64,000 nt of DNA, taken from positions 620,001-684,000 of the forward strand of contig NZ_AP022589.1 in assembly GCF_010731755.1 (NCBI RefSeq). Reading direction: 5' to 3'. The stretch's first letter is position 1. The number at the start of each line of letters is the position of its first letter. Source of the DNA: Mycolicibacter minnesotensis (GTDB lineage Bacteria > Actinomycetota > Actinomycetes > Mycobacteriales > Mycobacteriaceae). Made by a program: the position numbers and the translations under genes. Positions 35,269-44,186 of the stretch are shown here, piece after piece. The notes beneath the pieces were generated by a model. It was not told the origin of the DNA, did not search any database, and worked only from the letters and a program-made list of their open reading frames with translations.

Positions 35269-36528
35269 TCAGGCGGCCTGGTCCATCCGCTTGTCACGAC
35301 GCCACCCGCGGACCGCCGAAATGGCCGTCTTCAGGCCACGACGGCGGCCGGTCGCCGGGTCGACCCGCGTGAAATCGGACCCCAGCTCGGCGAACATCTT
35401 CTCGCTGCGGGTCTCGGGCGCATCGTCGGCGGTATCGCGCAGAAAGCGATCCGGCAACGACAGCTTGGCGATCGTGCGCCAGGTCTTGCCGTACTGCACC
35501 AGGAACGGTCCAGAGGTGTAGGGCAGGTCGTAGCGCTCACACACTGCACGAACCCGCTCTGCGATCTCGGGGTAGCGATTGCTCGGCAGGTCGGGAAAGA
35601 GGTGATGCTCGATCTGGTGCGACAGGCTGCCGCTGAAGAATCGCATCGCCGGCCCGGCGTCGATGTTCGCGCTGCCCAACAGTTGCCGCAGGTACCACTG
35701 CCCCTGAGATTCACCCACCATGTCCGTCTTGGTGAATTTCTCTGCGCCATCAGGGAAGTGACCGCAGAAGATGATCGCGTTGGCCCACAGGTTGCGAATC
35801 ACATTGGCGATCGCGTTGGCCTTCACGGTCGAGGCGAACGTGGCCCCTGGCGACAGCGATGTCAGGGCTGGAAAGGCGACATAGTCCTTGAGCACCTGGC
35901 GGCCGGCTTTGCCGCCGAACTCCCGGACCCGCTCCAGGCTCTCCTGACGGTCACTGCGGCCCTTGAAGATCTTGCCGAGTTCCAAGTGCTGCAACCCGAC
36001 GCCCCACTCGAAGCCGATCGCCAACATGGCGTTGTAGAACAGATTGAAAAGGTTGAAGCGCTGCCAGGGCGTATCGCGAGTCACGCGCAGCAGGCCGTAA
36101 CCGACATCGTCGTCCATGCCGAGAATGTTGGTGTACTTGTGGTGCGCGAAGTTGTGGGTGAAGCGCCAATGCTTGGCGTAGCCGGCCATGTCCCACTCCC
36201 AGCCGGTGGAATGGATTTCGGGATCGTTCATCCAGTCCCACTGACCGTGCATGACGTTGTGGCCGATCTCCATGTTCTCCACGATCTTGGCCACGCCCAG
36301 AGTCGCGGTACCGGCCCAGCGCGCCCAGCGCCGATTTCCCGCCGCCAGCAGCAGCCGGCCGGTGACCTCGAGCGCCCGTTGGGCGGCAATGGTGCGATGG
36401 ATGTATCGGGCGTCGCGCTCCCCGCGGTCGGCTTCGACGTCCCGGCGGATGGCATCCAGTTCTGCGGCAAGGTTCGCCACGTCGGCGTCACTGAGGTGAG
36501 CGAACACCTCGACGTCGGTTACCGCCAT
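35269..36528 (-). CDS. desA3: Membrane acyl-CoA desaturase DesA3
   Basis: A 419-residue fatty-acyl-CoA delta-9-type desaturase. The three histidine boxes are HNVMH, HNFAHH and HQIEHH. Hydrophobic stretches between them form the membrane domain. The homologue Rv3229c (DesA3) makes oleoyl-CoA from stearoyl-CoA and takes electrons from the adjacent reductase, which is encoded directly upstream. A perfect 10-bp inverted repeat lies 58 bp before the ATG, suggesting its own operator. Confidence 0.94.
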   Translation of the reverse strand: MAVTDVEVFAHLSDADVANLAAELDAIRRDVEADRGERDARYIHRTIAAQRALEVTGRLLLAAGNRRWARWAGTATLGVAKIVENMEIGHNVMHGQWDWMNDPEIHSTGWEWDMAGYAKHWRFTHNFAHHKYTNILGMDDDVGYGLLRVTRDTPWQRFNLFNLFYNAMLAIGFEWGVGLQHLELGKIFKGRSDRQESLERVREFGGKAGRQVLKDYVAFPALTSLSPGATFASTVKANAIANVIRNLWANAIIFCGHFPDGAEKFTKTDMVGESQGQWYLRQLLGSANIDAGPAMRFFSGSLSHQIEHHLFPDLPSNRYPEIAERVRAVCERYDLPYTSGPFLVQYGKTWRTIAKLSLPDRFLRDTADDAPETRSEKMFAELGSDFTRVDPATGRRRGLKTAISAVRGWRRDKRMDQAA

Positions 36529-36585
36529 CAGACCGCCTTTCGTGAACGCGTATCGTCCATACGTACGCTATACACCTACGCTATC

Positions 36586-36609
36586 GTAACCTACGCATCC
36601 GTAGGTTAC
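36586..36609. promoter_or_regulatory. Palindromic operator upstream of desA3
   Basis: GTAACCTACG and CGTAGGTTAC are perfect 10-bp arms separated by CATC. The site lies just past the stop of the reductase gene. Further TACG half-sites follow towards desA3. A related site lies before the reductase gene, so one regulator probably controls both. Confidence 0.65.
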
Positions 36610-36622
36610 CAGCGGGTAATCG

Positions 36623-37768
36623 TCAGGCGTCTAGTTCGCAATCGCCGGCCGCAGCGCTGACGCACGTCTGGACACGAGTGCCCGGCTCATGATCGGCACC
36701 GGTGCGCAGATCGCGTACCTGTCCGGCGACCAGCATCACCACGCACGACTGACAGATACCCATGCGACATCCGAAAGGCATCGAAACGCCGGCGTTCTCG
36801 CCGGCCTCGAGCAGCGTCGTCGCGGCATCTGCTGCCACACTCTTGCCGCTCGCGGCAAAGGTGACCGTGCCACCGCCCTCGGCCACCGCGGTGCGGGCCA
36901 CGGCGAATCGCTCCACGTGCAGGTGGTCGGCGATACCGGCGGCAGCCCAGGCGCGCTCGGCGTCGGCCAACAACGCCGCGGGCCCACACGCCCACGTCTG
37001 CCGCACGCGCCAATCAGGCACTTCCCCGTCGAGGACCTCGGGCCCCCGCAGCTCGAGCCGGCCCTGGTCGCGTGTGGTGCGCAACAGCAGCCGGTAGCCA
37101 GGATGCGCACGCGCCAAGGCGGCGAGCTCGTCGGCGAACAGCGCGTCGGCGGCCGTGGGCGCCGAATGCAGGTGGACTACGTCGGCGATGGCGCCTCGGC
37201 GGGCCAGTGAGCGCAGCATGGCCATGATCGGGGTGATTCCGGATCCCGCGGTGACGAACAGCAGCGCAGCTGGGGGCGGTTCAGGCAAGACGAATTCGCC
37301 CTGCGGGGCAGCCAGCCGCACCACGGTCCCCGGGGCGACACCGTCCACCAGATGGCTGGACAGAAAACCCTCCGGCATCGCCTTGACGGTGATCGAGATG
37401 GTGCGCGCACCGCGCAGCGGCGCAGATGTCAGCGAATAGGACCGCCAGCGCCACCGCCCGTCGACCCGCAGACCGATGCCGATGTACTGGCCGGCCTGGT
37501 AATCGAAGTGGAAACCCCAGCCGGGCTTGATGGTCAGCGTCGCCGAATCCTCGGTCTCACGCCGAACCGCCACCACCCGGCCCCGCAGTTCCCGCGCTGA
37601 CCACAACGGATTGGCCAGCCGTAGGTAGTCGTCCGGCAGCAACGGGGTGGTTATCTGTGTTGCGATACGACGCAGAGCATTCCAGCCTGGATGGCGATCG
37701 GACCCCGCGGCGGTCGGGCGCCTGGTGTCACCGATCTGCGCGACGATCGCCGAATGCTTCTTGCTCAC
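36623..37768 (-). CDS. FAD/[2Fe-2S] oxidoreductase partner of DesA3 (Rv3230c-like)
   Basis: A 381-residue ferredoxin-reductase-type protein. The FAD domain has the flavin motif [11 protein letters not shown] (RxYS), the NAD(P) domain has [17 protein letters not shown], and the C-terminal plant-type [2Fe-2S] domain has CRMGICQSC with a later Cys near the end. In M. tuberculosis Rv3230c supplies electrons from NADPH to DesA3. The gene lies directly upstream of desA3, and both have related palindromic operators. Confidence 0.92.
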   Translation of the reverse strand: MSKKHSAIVAQIGDTRRPTAAGSDRHPGWNALRRIATQITTPLLPDDYLRLANPLWSARELRGRVVAVRRETEDSATLTIKPGWGFHFDYQAGQYIGIGLRVDGRWRWRSYSLTSAPLRGARTISITVKAMPEGFLSSHLVDGVAPGTVVRLAAPQGEFVLPEPPPAALLFVTAGSGITPIMAMLRSLARRGAIADVVHLHSAPTAADALFADELAALARAHPGYRLLLRTTRDQGRLELRGPEVLDGEVPDWRVRQTWACGPAALLADAERAWAAAGIADHLHVERFAVARTAVAEGGGTVTFAASGKSVAADAATTLLEAGENAGVSMPFGCRMGICQSCVVMLVAGQVRDLRTGADHEPGTRVQTCVSAAAGDCELDA

Positions 37769-37801
37769 GAAGACTTCCCTGCTCGCTACCGAAGGTTGAC
37801 A

Positions 37802-37820
37802 AACCTACGGTACCGTAACC
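37802..37820. promoter_or_regulatory. Palindromic operator upstream of the DesA3 reductase gene
   Basis: AACCTACGGTACCGTAACC contains the perfect 12-bp palindrome TACGGTACCGTA. Its outer sequence shares the ACCTACG and GTAACC words of the desA3 site. It lies 33 bp before the reductase start. Confidence 0.6.
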
Positions 37821-37834
37821 TCACCTCGGCGGCA

Positions 37835-38344
37835 TCAGAGCAGGTCGAGCAGGAACGGCAGCTCCTGGGTCGCGTACCAGGCCAAGTCATGATCCTGCGC
37901 GTCCCCAACAGTCAGCTCGGCGTCCTCGTCGCCCAGATCGGCGTCGTCGATCACCGCAATGGCCGCCCGCACGGCCGGTTCAGCCGCAGCGTTGTCCACA
38001 TACGCCGCGACGACGTCCGTGATCGCCACCGGCCCCGCCAGCCGAACCACCGCCACATCCAGGTCGGGCCGGGTAGTAGCCCCGTCCACCTCAGCCACCA
38101 ATACCGCACGGCGGGTGGGCAGCTTCTCGCCTGCCGACGCACCGTCCTCGGCACCGAGCAAGCGCAGCGAGGCCAGCGCCGCCTCGCCGAGCGCAACTTC
38201 GGCCAGCTCATCGTCGTCGCCGTGGGCATAGGCCTCGCGCAGTGCGGGCGTCACCGCGAACGCCGTCCCACTGACCGGACGCATTGAACCATCGGCGACC
38301 AATTGGGCCAGCATGGCCAGTGTCGCCGGGATGTATACCCGCAT
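37835..38344 (-). CDS. Conserved hypothetical protein (Rv3231c-like)
   Basis: A 169-residue acidic protein starting MRVYIPATLAMLAQLVADGSM and rich in Ala, Asp and Val. It matches the conserved mycobacterial Rv3231c protein of unknown function by position and type. TAAGGT ends 8 nt before the ATG, so the transcript may be leaderless. This is the last gene of the region that follows M. tuberculosis order. Confidence 0.82.
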   Translation of the reverse strand: MRVYIPATLAMLAQLVADGSMRPVSGTAFAVTPALREAYAHGDDDELAEVALGEAALASLRLLGAEDGASAGEKLPTRRAVLVAEVDGATTRPDLDVAVVRLAGPVAITDVVAAYVDNAAAEPAVRAAIAVIDDADLGDEDAELTVGDAQDHDLAWYATQELPFLLDLL

Positions 38345-38585
38345 AAGCCCAGACCTTAGTCCGCTCGGTCAGCCTTAGCGTGATCGACAAACGGTCGGCA
38401 CATAGTTCCGGCGGTCATGGCCGAACCCGGCCCCGTGCTCCGAGCGGAACCGCGATAGGCGCCACTACCTCGACGACCGCTGAAGAACATTCCGATGAGC
38501 GGAAACCCGACACCCAGCGCGCCAGCGGTCGGCATAGTCTCGCCGCGCGGGCCGACAACGATCGCCATAGTTAGGAGCACAGTCA

Positions 38586-39218
38586 GTGGATGAAAGGGTG
38601 GTCAGATCCGGCCCGGCTCAACAACGCGCGAGGATCGTCCTGGCCGCTCGGCAACAAGCGGTGAACGGCTATGCGTCGGTGCACATCAGATCGGTCGCGG
38701 ATTCAGCGGGAGTAAGCCCAACCGCGCTCTATCAACATTTCTCTTCGAAGGATGACCTGCTCGTCTACTGTCTGCACAGTTGGCTAGACGATTTCAAAGC
38801 CGCGACGACCCCGACGCCATCCAGACCAGCTGATCCCTACCGGCGGCTGCAGCTCGTCGTCGACGCACTGACCGAACGAATGTCGTCCACGCCGCGGTTC
38901 GCCGATACCGTGGCACGTGCCTACCTACATGCAGTCGGTTCGGCCGCCCGTGGAGCCACGTTGGTGCGGGAAACACTGATAGCGATCTTCGTTGAAGCAG
39001 TGGGCGACCCGAACTCCCCAGATCACGAACACCTGCGCCACGTCGCTGCGCTAGTCGCCGACGTCTGGATCACGAATATTCTGGCGATCGCACAAAATCG
39101 GACGACACCCGAGGAGCTGCAGAATCGCCTCTCCTGGACCATATCGGCCATCCGCAGCAACTCAGCACGCCAAAGCCGACCGACAAATGTTCTCCGGCAG
39201 CGGATTCGAACCTCCTGA
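38586..39218 (+). CDS. TetR-family transcriptional regulator
   Basis: A 210-residue regulator with a GTG start. The helix-turn-helix is HIRSVADSAGVSPTALYQHFSSKDDLLVYCLHSWLDDF (about residues 31-68), and the C-terminal region is of the KstR-like helical type. Its coding sequence is less GC-rich than its neighbours, especially at the 3' end. It sits at the border between the conserved block and the catabolic island, so it may regulate the latter. The 241-bp gap before it holds no convincing gene. Confidence 0.85.
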   Translation: MDERVVRSGPAQQRARIVLAARQQAVNGYASVHIRSVADSAGVSPTALYQHFSSKDDLLVYCLHSWLDDFKAATTPTPSRPADPYRRLQLVVDALTERMSSTPRFADTVARAYLHAVGSAARGATLVRETLIAIFVEAVGDPNSPDHEHLRHVAALVADVWITNILAIAQNRTTPEELQNRLSWTISAIRSNSARQSRPTNVLRQRIRTS

Positions 39219-39270
39219 CCGCCCCGGCCAGTTGTTCCAGGATCGCCTGGGCCTGCGGCCGTGTCGTCAT

Positions 39271-39289
39271 GCCGCGATTATTTCGCGGC
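39271..39289. terminator. Hairpin between convergent TetR and hsaF genes
   Basis: GCCGCG and CGCGGC pair around an AT-rich 7-nt loop. The hairpin overlaps the hsaF stop codon and follows the TetR stop by 52 bp. Confidence 0.4.
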
Positions 39290-40306
39290 CCGCTCCCGCT
39301 GAATCTCCAGCGCGATGTCGATCAGCTGGTCCTCCTGGCCACCGATCAGCTTGCGCTGGCCCACCCGCAGCAGCAGCTCATGCGCCGGCACGCCGTAACG
39401 CTCGCCCTGGCGCACCGCGTGCTTGAGGAAGCTGGAGTACACCCCGGAGTAACCCATGATGAGCGCGTTGCGGTCCAGCACGCACTCGGCCGGCATGGCC
39501 GGACGCACCACTTCCTCGGCGGCATCAGCGATGTCGAAGAAGTCGATGCCGGTCTTGATCCCGACCTTGTCGAAAACCCCGATCAGTGCCTCGACCGGAG
39601 CATTGCCCGCGCCCGCACCGAACCGGCGCACCGAACCGTCGATCTGCTTGGCCCCGGCGCGTGCGGCCTCCAACGAGTTGGCGACCCCGAGTCCGAGGTT
39701 CTCGTGGCCATGAAAACCAACTTGAGCAGCCGATCCTAATTCGGCGACCAGCGCCTGGACCCGGTCGCGAACTCCTTCGAGCACCAAGGCACCAGCGGAG
39801 TCGACCACATAGACGCACTGGCATCCGGCATCAGCCATGATGCGGGCCTGAGCCGCCAGCTTCTCCGGGGTGACGGTGTGGGCCATCATCAAGAAGCCGA
39901 CGGTTTCCAGGCCCAACTCGCGCGCCAGGCCGAAGTGCTGGATGGAGACGTCAGCCTCGGTGCAGTGGGTGGCGATACGGCAGATGGAGCCACCGTTGTC
40001 CTGCGCCTCTTTGATGTCCTCCTTGGTGCCCACGCCGGGCAGCATCAAGAAGGCGATCTTGGCGTCCTTGGCGGTCTGCGCCGCGAGCTTGATCAGTTCC
40101 TGCTCCGGGGTTTTGGACAACCCGTAGTTGAAGCTGGACCCGCCCAGGCCGTCGCCGTGGGTCACCTCGATCACCGGCACGCCGGCAGCATCCAGGGCGG
40201 CGACGATCGCGGTGACCTCGTCGGAGGTGAACTGGTGACGCTTGTGGTGCGAACCATCCCGCAGCGAGGTGTCGGTGATCCGCACATCGAAGATGTGGTC
40301 GCTCAT
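39278..40306 (-). CDS. hsaF: 4-hydroxy-2-oxovalerate/-hexanoate aldolase (HsaF-type)
   Basis: A 342-residue DmpG/BphI/HsaF aldolase. It opens [18 protein letters not shown], with the metal and catalytic residues in the RDG and HH region, and has [16 protein letters not shown] later. It cleaves 4-hydroxy-2-oxoacids to pyruvate and an aldehyde and works in complex with the acylating dehydrogenase. Its ATG overlaps the hsaG stop (ATGA). In steroid breakdown this pair handles the C-ring/D-ring-derived 4-hydroxy-2-oxohexanoate. The preceding hydratase (hsaE) is not in the window. Confidence 0.93.
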   Translation of the reverse strand: MSDHIFDVRITDTSLRDGSHHKRHQFTSDEVTAIVAALDAAGVPVIEVTHGDGLGGSSFNYGLSKTPEQELIKLAAQTAKDAKIAFLMLPGVGTKEDIKEAQDNGGSICRIATHCTEADVSIQHFGLARELGLETVGFLMMAHTVTPEKLAAQARIMADAGCQCVYVVDSAGALVLEGVRDRVQALVAELGSAAQVGFHGHENLGLGVANSLEAARAGAKQIDGSVRRFGAGAGNAPVEALIGVFDKVGIKTGIDFFDIADAAEEVVRPAMPAECVLDRNALIMGYSGVYSSFLKHAVRQGERYGVPAHELLLRVGQRKLIGGQEDQLIDIALEIQRERAAK

Positions 40307-41235
40307 TTCGCTCCTCCAGCCTTTGCCGCCGCCATCTCGCGGGCAATCTCCTCGCCGACCTTGGTCGCGGCGGCGGTCATGATGTCCAGGTTGCCCGCAT
40401 AGGGGGGCAGATAATCACCGGCGCCCTCGACCTCGACGAACGTGGTCACCACCGCACGCCCGCCGGAGTTCAGCGACGGCTCGTCGAACTGCGGCTCGTT
40501 GAGCAGCCGGTAGCCCGGCACATAGGTCTGCACCTGGGCGACGACATCCTTGATCGACGCGGTGATCGCGTCGCGGTCGGCGTCCTCGGGGATCTGGCAG
40601 AAGATGGTGTCGCGCATGATCATCGGCGGGTCGGCCGGGTTCAAGATGATGATCGCCTTGCCGCGCTGCGCTCCACCGATGGTCTGCACGCCGGCCGAAG
40701 TGGTCTTGGTGAACTCATCGATGTTGGCCCGGGTTCCCGGGCCGGCCGACACGCTGGCGACGCTGGCCACGATCTCGGCATAGGGCACGGTGCCGCCTTG
40801 GGCTGTGACCGCGCGGGTGACGGCGTACACGATCGGAATGGTGGCCTGGCCACCGCAGGTGATCATGTTGACGTTCGGCGCGTCGACATGTTCGTGCAGG
40901 TTCGCCGGCGGAATCACCGCCGGGCCCACCGCAGCCGGGGTCAAGTCGATGGCCCGGATACCGGCGGCCTCGTACTTGGGCGCGTACGCCTTGTGCACAT
41001 AGGCGCTGGTGGCCTCGAACACGAAGTCCGGCTTCTCATCCAGAGCCAGCAGCCAGTCCGCCCCTTCGGCCGAGGTCTCCAGGCCGAGCTTGCGCGCCCG
41101 CGCCAGCCCCTCAGACTCGGGGTCGATGCCGATCATCCAACGCGGCTCCAGCCACTCCGAACGCAGCAACTTGTACAACAGGTCAGTACTGATATTACCC
41201 GACCCGACAATCGCAACTGAGGCCTTAGCAGCCAT
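40303..41235 (-). CDS. hsaG: Acylating acetaldehyde/propanal dehydrogenase (HsaG-type)
   Basis: A 310-residue DmpF/BphJ/HsaG enzyme. The NAD motif is [15 protein letters not shown], the catalytic Cys is in [12 protein letters not shown], and [21 protein letters not shown] is conserved. It oxidises the aldehyde released by the aldolase to the acyl-CoA, and the aldehyde is channelled between the two. It is translationally coupled to hsaF. The gap of 124 bp to the SDR gene upstream holds no recognised signal. Confidence 0.93.
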   Translation of the reverse strand: MAAKASVAIVGSGNISTDLLYKLLRSEWLEPRWMIGIDPESEGLARARKLGLETSAEGADWLLALDEKPDFVFEATSAYVHKAYAPKYEAAGIRAIDLTPAAVGPAVIPPANLHEHVDAPNVNMITCGGQATIPIVYAVTRAVTAQGGTVPYAEIVASVASVSAGPGTRANIDEFTKTTSAGVQTIGGAQRGKAIIILNPADPPMIMRDTIFCQIPEDADRDAITASIKDVVAQVQTYVPGYRLLNEPQFDEPSLNSGGRAVVTTFVEVEGAGDYLPPYAGNLDIMTAAATKVGEEIAREMAAAKAGGAK

Positions 41236-41359
41236 AACGCTTCCCGTCTTTCCCCACGATGCACCGTGATATCAGCGCACAACTACGTGGACCCTCTCGC
41301 AATCCGCCTCCGTTGCGCGGATCGTCGTCCACCCACTGGACGTCAGATACCTCACAGGT

Positions 41360-42226
41360 TCAAGTCGCCCCCGGAGAACTCCTTGAGCGCATATTCGAGA
41401 GAAACTTCACCAGGTAGCGAGGCAAACCCCAGACCGGCACAGCAGCGGGCCAAGACTCCGCACGAAAGTACGCGTCAGAACCGCCGTCAACGAAAATCAT
41501 GCTGCCGCATAGAAAATCAGCAGCATCGGAAAGCATGAACACCATCCAGTCCGCAAGCTGTCCGGCGTCACCATAGCCGCCGACAGGAACCGGAAATGCC
41601 TTGATCGCCTTGGCCTCGGCGGGATTGGCCAGCTGTTCGGCCAATAGCGGAGTCATGATGGCGCCGGGTGCAATCGCATTGAGCCTGATGCCCGCACCGG
41701 CCCATTCGCCGGTGACCGCGTGACGTCGAACCCAGCGGGACAACGCAATCTTGGAGGCCGCGTAGATCATCGGGGCGGATCGGCTGCCGAAGATGCGGAC
41801 CGCACCGAGCGCTTTGTCGACATCTCCGGCGAGCAGGGCGCGGATCGCACGGCGCGGTACCAGTGGCGTCGTGGTGGTGGAGTTGCTCGCAATAACAACC
41901 ACCTTGGCGTTTACCGCGCGAGCCAATGCGGGCCGCAAGACGGTCAAAACGTCAACCACGCCGAAGTAGTTGACCTGGGCGATCAAACGCTGACGTCCGG
42001 GGATGGGGCCCAATCCGGCAGCAAGGACAGCACCATCGAGGATCCCGCCACAGGCGTCCAGAGTCGCCTGGGCAGCCGCTCGTCGCCCTATGTGCGTCGA
42101 CAGATCAGCCATGACGTCCGCATCTCTGATGTCGATCCCGATGACGGTATGACCGGCCGCACGGAGCTTTTCGGCAGCCTGGCGCCCCATGCCCGATGCA
42201 GATCCGGTCACTACGTACGTTCCCAC
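41360..42226 (-). CDS. SDR resembling 3-alpha-hydroxysteroid dehydrogenase
   Basis: A 288-residue SDR with a GTG start. It has TGSASGMGRQAAEKL as cofactor motif, then GIDIRDADVMADLSTHIGRRAA, LAAGLGP, VNYFGVVDVL and the catalytic YAASK followed by NAIAPGAIMTPLL. These blocks closely resemble the Comamonas 3-alpha-hydroxysteroid dehydrogenase, which oxidises 3-alpha-hydroxyl groups of steroids and bile acids. Substrate assignment is inferred from this resemblance and from the hsa genes next to it. Confidence 0.85.
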   Translation of the reverse strand: MGTYVVTGSASGMGRQAAEKLRAAGHTVIGIDIRDADVMADLSTHIGRRAAAQATLDACGGILDGAVLAAGLGPIPGRQRLIAQVNYFGVVDVLTVLRPALARAVNAKVVVIASNSTTTTPLVPRRAIRALLAGDVDKALGAVRIFGSRSAPMIYAASKIALSRWVRRHAVTGEWAGAGIRLNAIAPGAIMTPLLAEQLANPAEAKAIKAFPVPVGGYGDAGQLADWMVFMLSDAADFLCGSMIFVDGGSDAYFRAESWPAAVPVWGLPRYLVKFLSNMRSRSSPGAT

Positions 42227-42284
42227 TGCGCACCTCTCGCTTCCACCACTGGCTTTTGAAAACGTCGGAGACAGCTACCTGACG

Positions 42285-42452
42285 TCACCAGTCCACCCAC
42301 GCGGTGATGCTCCGTAGCAGCGCATCGAGGTCCCAGACATCGGCACTGCCGGTGAAACAACGCCGGCCGGCAGCCACGACCAGTTCCACCGTTGTCGCGC
42401 GATCGTCAACTGCGCCGGTGACCGCGGCGACCTTGCCGGCAAGCCTCGGCAT
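42285..42452 (-). pseudogene. Collapsed mycofactocin-type SDR remnant
   Basis: A 55-codon frame that begins like an SDR (MPRLAGKVAAVTGA). It jumps straight to a downstream SDR segment (VELVVAAGRRCFTGSADVWDLDAL) and ends shortly after. In intact mycofactocin-coupled SDRs about 25-35 residues, including the rest of the glycine motif, separate these parts, and about 200 residues follow. It is therefore an internally deleted and truncated gene. Its ATG shares one base with the stop of the Baeyer-Villiger monooxygenase gene, a relic of translational coupling. Confidence 0.7.
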
Positions 42453-44065
42453 CATGACGCCTTGAGCAGCCGGAATCCCTTGTACCCGGCGCCGGCGACT
42501 TCGGCGCAGATATCGAGGTAGGTGGCGAATCCCCCGATGAAGAGCATGAACACCCGCGCCTTTCCAGGCACATTGGCGCCCACGTACCAGGAGTTCGCGT
42601 GGGGAAACAGCGTGGCGTCGGCACGCTGGTTACAGTCGGCGATCCAGGTGTCGACGGCGTCCGCGGTGGCCTCGATGGCCGCGTAGCCGTGCTGGTCGAG
42701 GTAGCCGACGGCGTCACAGATCCAGTTGATGTGTGCCTCGGCGTGCAAGACCATGTTGGCTAGCACGGCCGGCGCCCCGGGACCGGAGACCAAGAATAGG
42801 TTGGGAAATCCGTCGACACCGAGCCCGAGATAGGTGCGGGGGCCGTGCGACCAGTCGTCGGCCAGTTTCCGCCCGCTGCGACCGACAATGTCGATCTTGG
42901 CCAGTGTCCCGGTCATGGCGTCGAAACCGGTGGCCAACACGATCGCGTCGAGATCGTAATGCTTTGCAGAGGTCGTGATACCGGAGGCGTCGATCGACTC
43001 GATGGGCGTCTTGCGGACGCTGACCAGGGACACATTCGGCCGGTTGAAGGTCTGGAAGTAGTTGGTGTCAGTGCAGATTCGCTTGGTGCCGATGGGATGG
43101 TCGTTGGGGATCAGCAGCTCGGCGACCTCAGGGTCGTCGATCACCGCGCGGATCTTCTCCTCGTAGAACTTACGGGCCTCTTCGTTGGCCTCGATGTTGA
43201 TCATCTGATCGGCAAAGGTCTTGGAGAACAGCACGCCGCCCAGATGCCAGCGTTCCTCGAAGGCGGCGTGACGCTCCTCGGGCGTGGCTTCCATGGTCAG
43301 CTTTGGATGGGCCACATGCGGGGATCCTCCGCCGCTGCGCCACGACATCCGGCGCCGTTCGTCGTAGTTCGCCTTGGCGTGCGCGATCTCCTCGGCGGTC
43401 AGCGGACGATTGCCCGCCGGCACGCTGTAGTTGGGGGTGCGCTGAAAGACGAAGAGTTCGGCAGCCTGCTCGGCGATGATCGGAATTGACTGCACGCCTG
43501 AGGAACCGGTGCCGATCACGCCGACCCGCTTTCCGGTGAAGTCGACGCCTTCATGCGGCCAGTGCGCGGTGTGATAAATGTCGCCGCCGAACGTGTCCAG
43601 ACCCGGGATGTCCGGCGTCAACGGCGAGGACAGTGGCCCGGTGGCCATCACCACGAAGCGCGCGGTGACCATCTCTTCGCTGTCGGTGGTCACCGTCCAG
43701 CGCAGGGTGTCCTCATCGAGAACCGAAGAGACGACCCTGGTGTTGAAGGTGATTCCCGATCGCAGATCTAGCTTGTCGGCGACCCACGTCATGTAGTCCA
43801 GGATCTCGCTCTGCGTCGCGTACTTTTCGGTCCAGGTCCACTCCTGCTGCAACTCCGGGGAGAACGAATAGCAGTAGTCGAGGCTCTCGACATCGCATCG
43901 CGCCCCGGGATACCGGTTGAAATACCAGGTTCCGCCGACTTCGGGTGCCGCTTCGAAGACACGAACCGACAGGCCCTGCTCCCGGAACTTGTGCAGGGCG
44001 TACAGGCCGCCGAACCCGGCACCCACCACAATGACGTCGATACTGCTCTCGGTCGCGCTGCTCAC
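42452..44065 (-). CDS. Baeyer-Villiger/flavin monooxygenase
   Basis: A 537-residue type I flavin monooxygenase. The FAD motif is VIVVGAGFGGLYAL (about 11-24), the Baeyer-Villiger fingerprint F-x-G-x3-H-x3-W is met by Phe159, Gly161, His165 and Trp169, and the NADPH motif VIGTGSSGVQ follows. It would insert oxygen next to a ketone using NADPH and O2. I chose the GTG at 44065 (VSSATESSIDVIVV), close to the fold start; the frame runs longer antisense. It is divergent from kshB, with a 12-bp palindrome between. Confidence 0.9.
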   Translation of the reverse strand: MSSATESSIDVIVVGAGFGGLYALHKFREQGLSVRVFEAAPEVGGTWYFNRYPGARCDVESLDYCYSFSPELQQEWTWTEKYATQSEILDYMTWVADKLDLRSGITFNTRVVSSVLDEDTLRWTVTTDSEEMVTARFVVMATGPLSSPLTPDIPGLDTFGGDIYHTAHWPHEGVDFTGKRVGVIGTGSSGVQSIPIIAEQAAELFVFQRTPNYSVPAGNRPLTAEEIAHAKANYDERRRMSWRSGGGSPHVAHPKLTMEATPEERHAAFEERWHLGGVLFSKTFADQMINIEANEEARKFYEEKIRAVIDDPEVAELLIPNDHPIGTKRICTDTNYFQTFNRPNVSLVSVRKTPIESIDASGITTSAKHYDLDAIVLATGFDAMTGTLAKIDIVGRSGRKLADDWSHGPRTYLGLGVDGFPNLFLVSGPGAPAVLANMVLHAEAHINWICDAVGYLDQHGYAAIEATADAVDTWIADCNQRADATLFPHANSWYVGANVPGKARVFMLFIGGFATYLDICAEVAGAGYKGFRLLKAS

Positions 44066-44127
44066 GGGGGCCACCGTAAATGGTCCGCGGCTACCCGAGG
44101 CCGGGCATCTCCCGGTCAACGGGCATC

Positions 44128-44139
44128 GAGAAATTTCTC
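44128..44139. promoter_or_regulatory. Palindrome in the kshB/monooxygenase divergent promoter
   Basis: GAGAAATTTCTC is a perfect 12-bp palindrome midway between the two divergent starts (62 bp and 56-62 bp away). It is an AT-rich core in GC-rich DNA, as expected for an operator. It does not match the KstR motif. Confidence 0.45.
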
Positions 44140-44186
44140 CCGGCCACCGGTGAGAACATCCCACCGAGCCTGCCGTACAGCTCACA

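Noticed and set aside
38356..38580. A 74-codon minus-strand frame before the TetR gene, with a hydrophobic centre
   Set aside because: No convincing ribosome binding site or family resemblance, and its composition does not stand out from the opposite strand. I could not support it as a gene.
39201..39215. tRNA T-loop-like sequence CGGATTCGAACCTCC at the 3' end of the TetR gene
   Set aside because: The flanking bases do not form a 5-bp T stem on either strand and no cloverleaf or anticodon arm can be drawn. It lies inside an intact reading frame.
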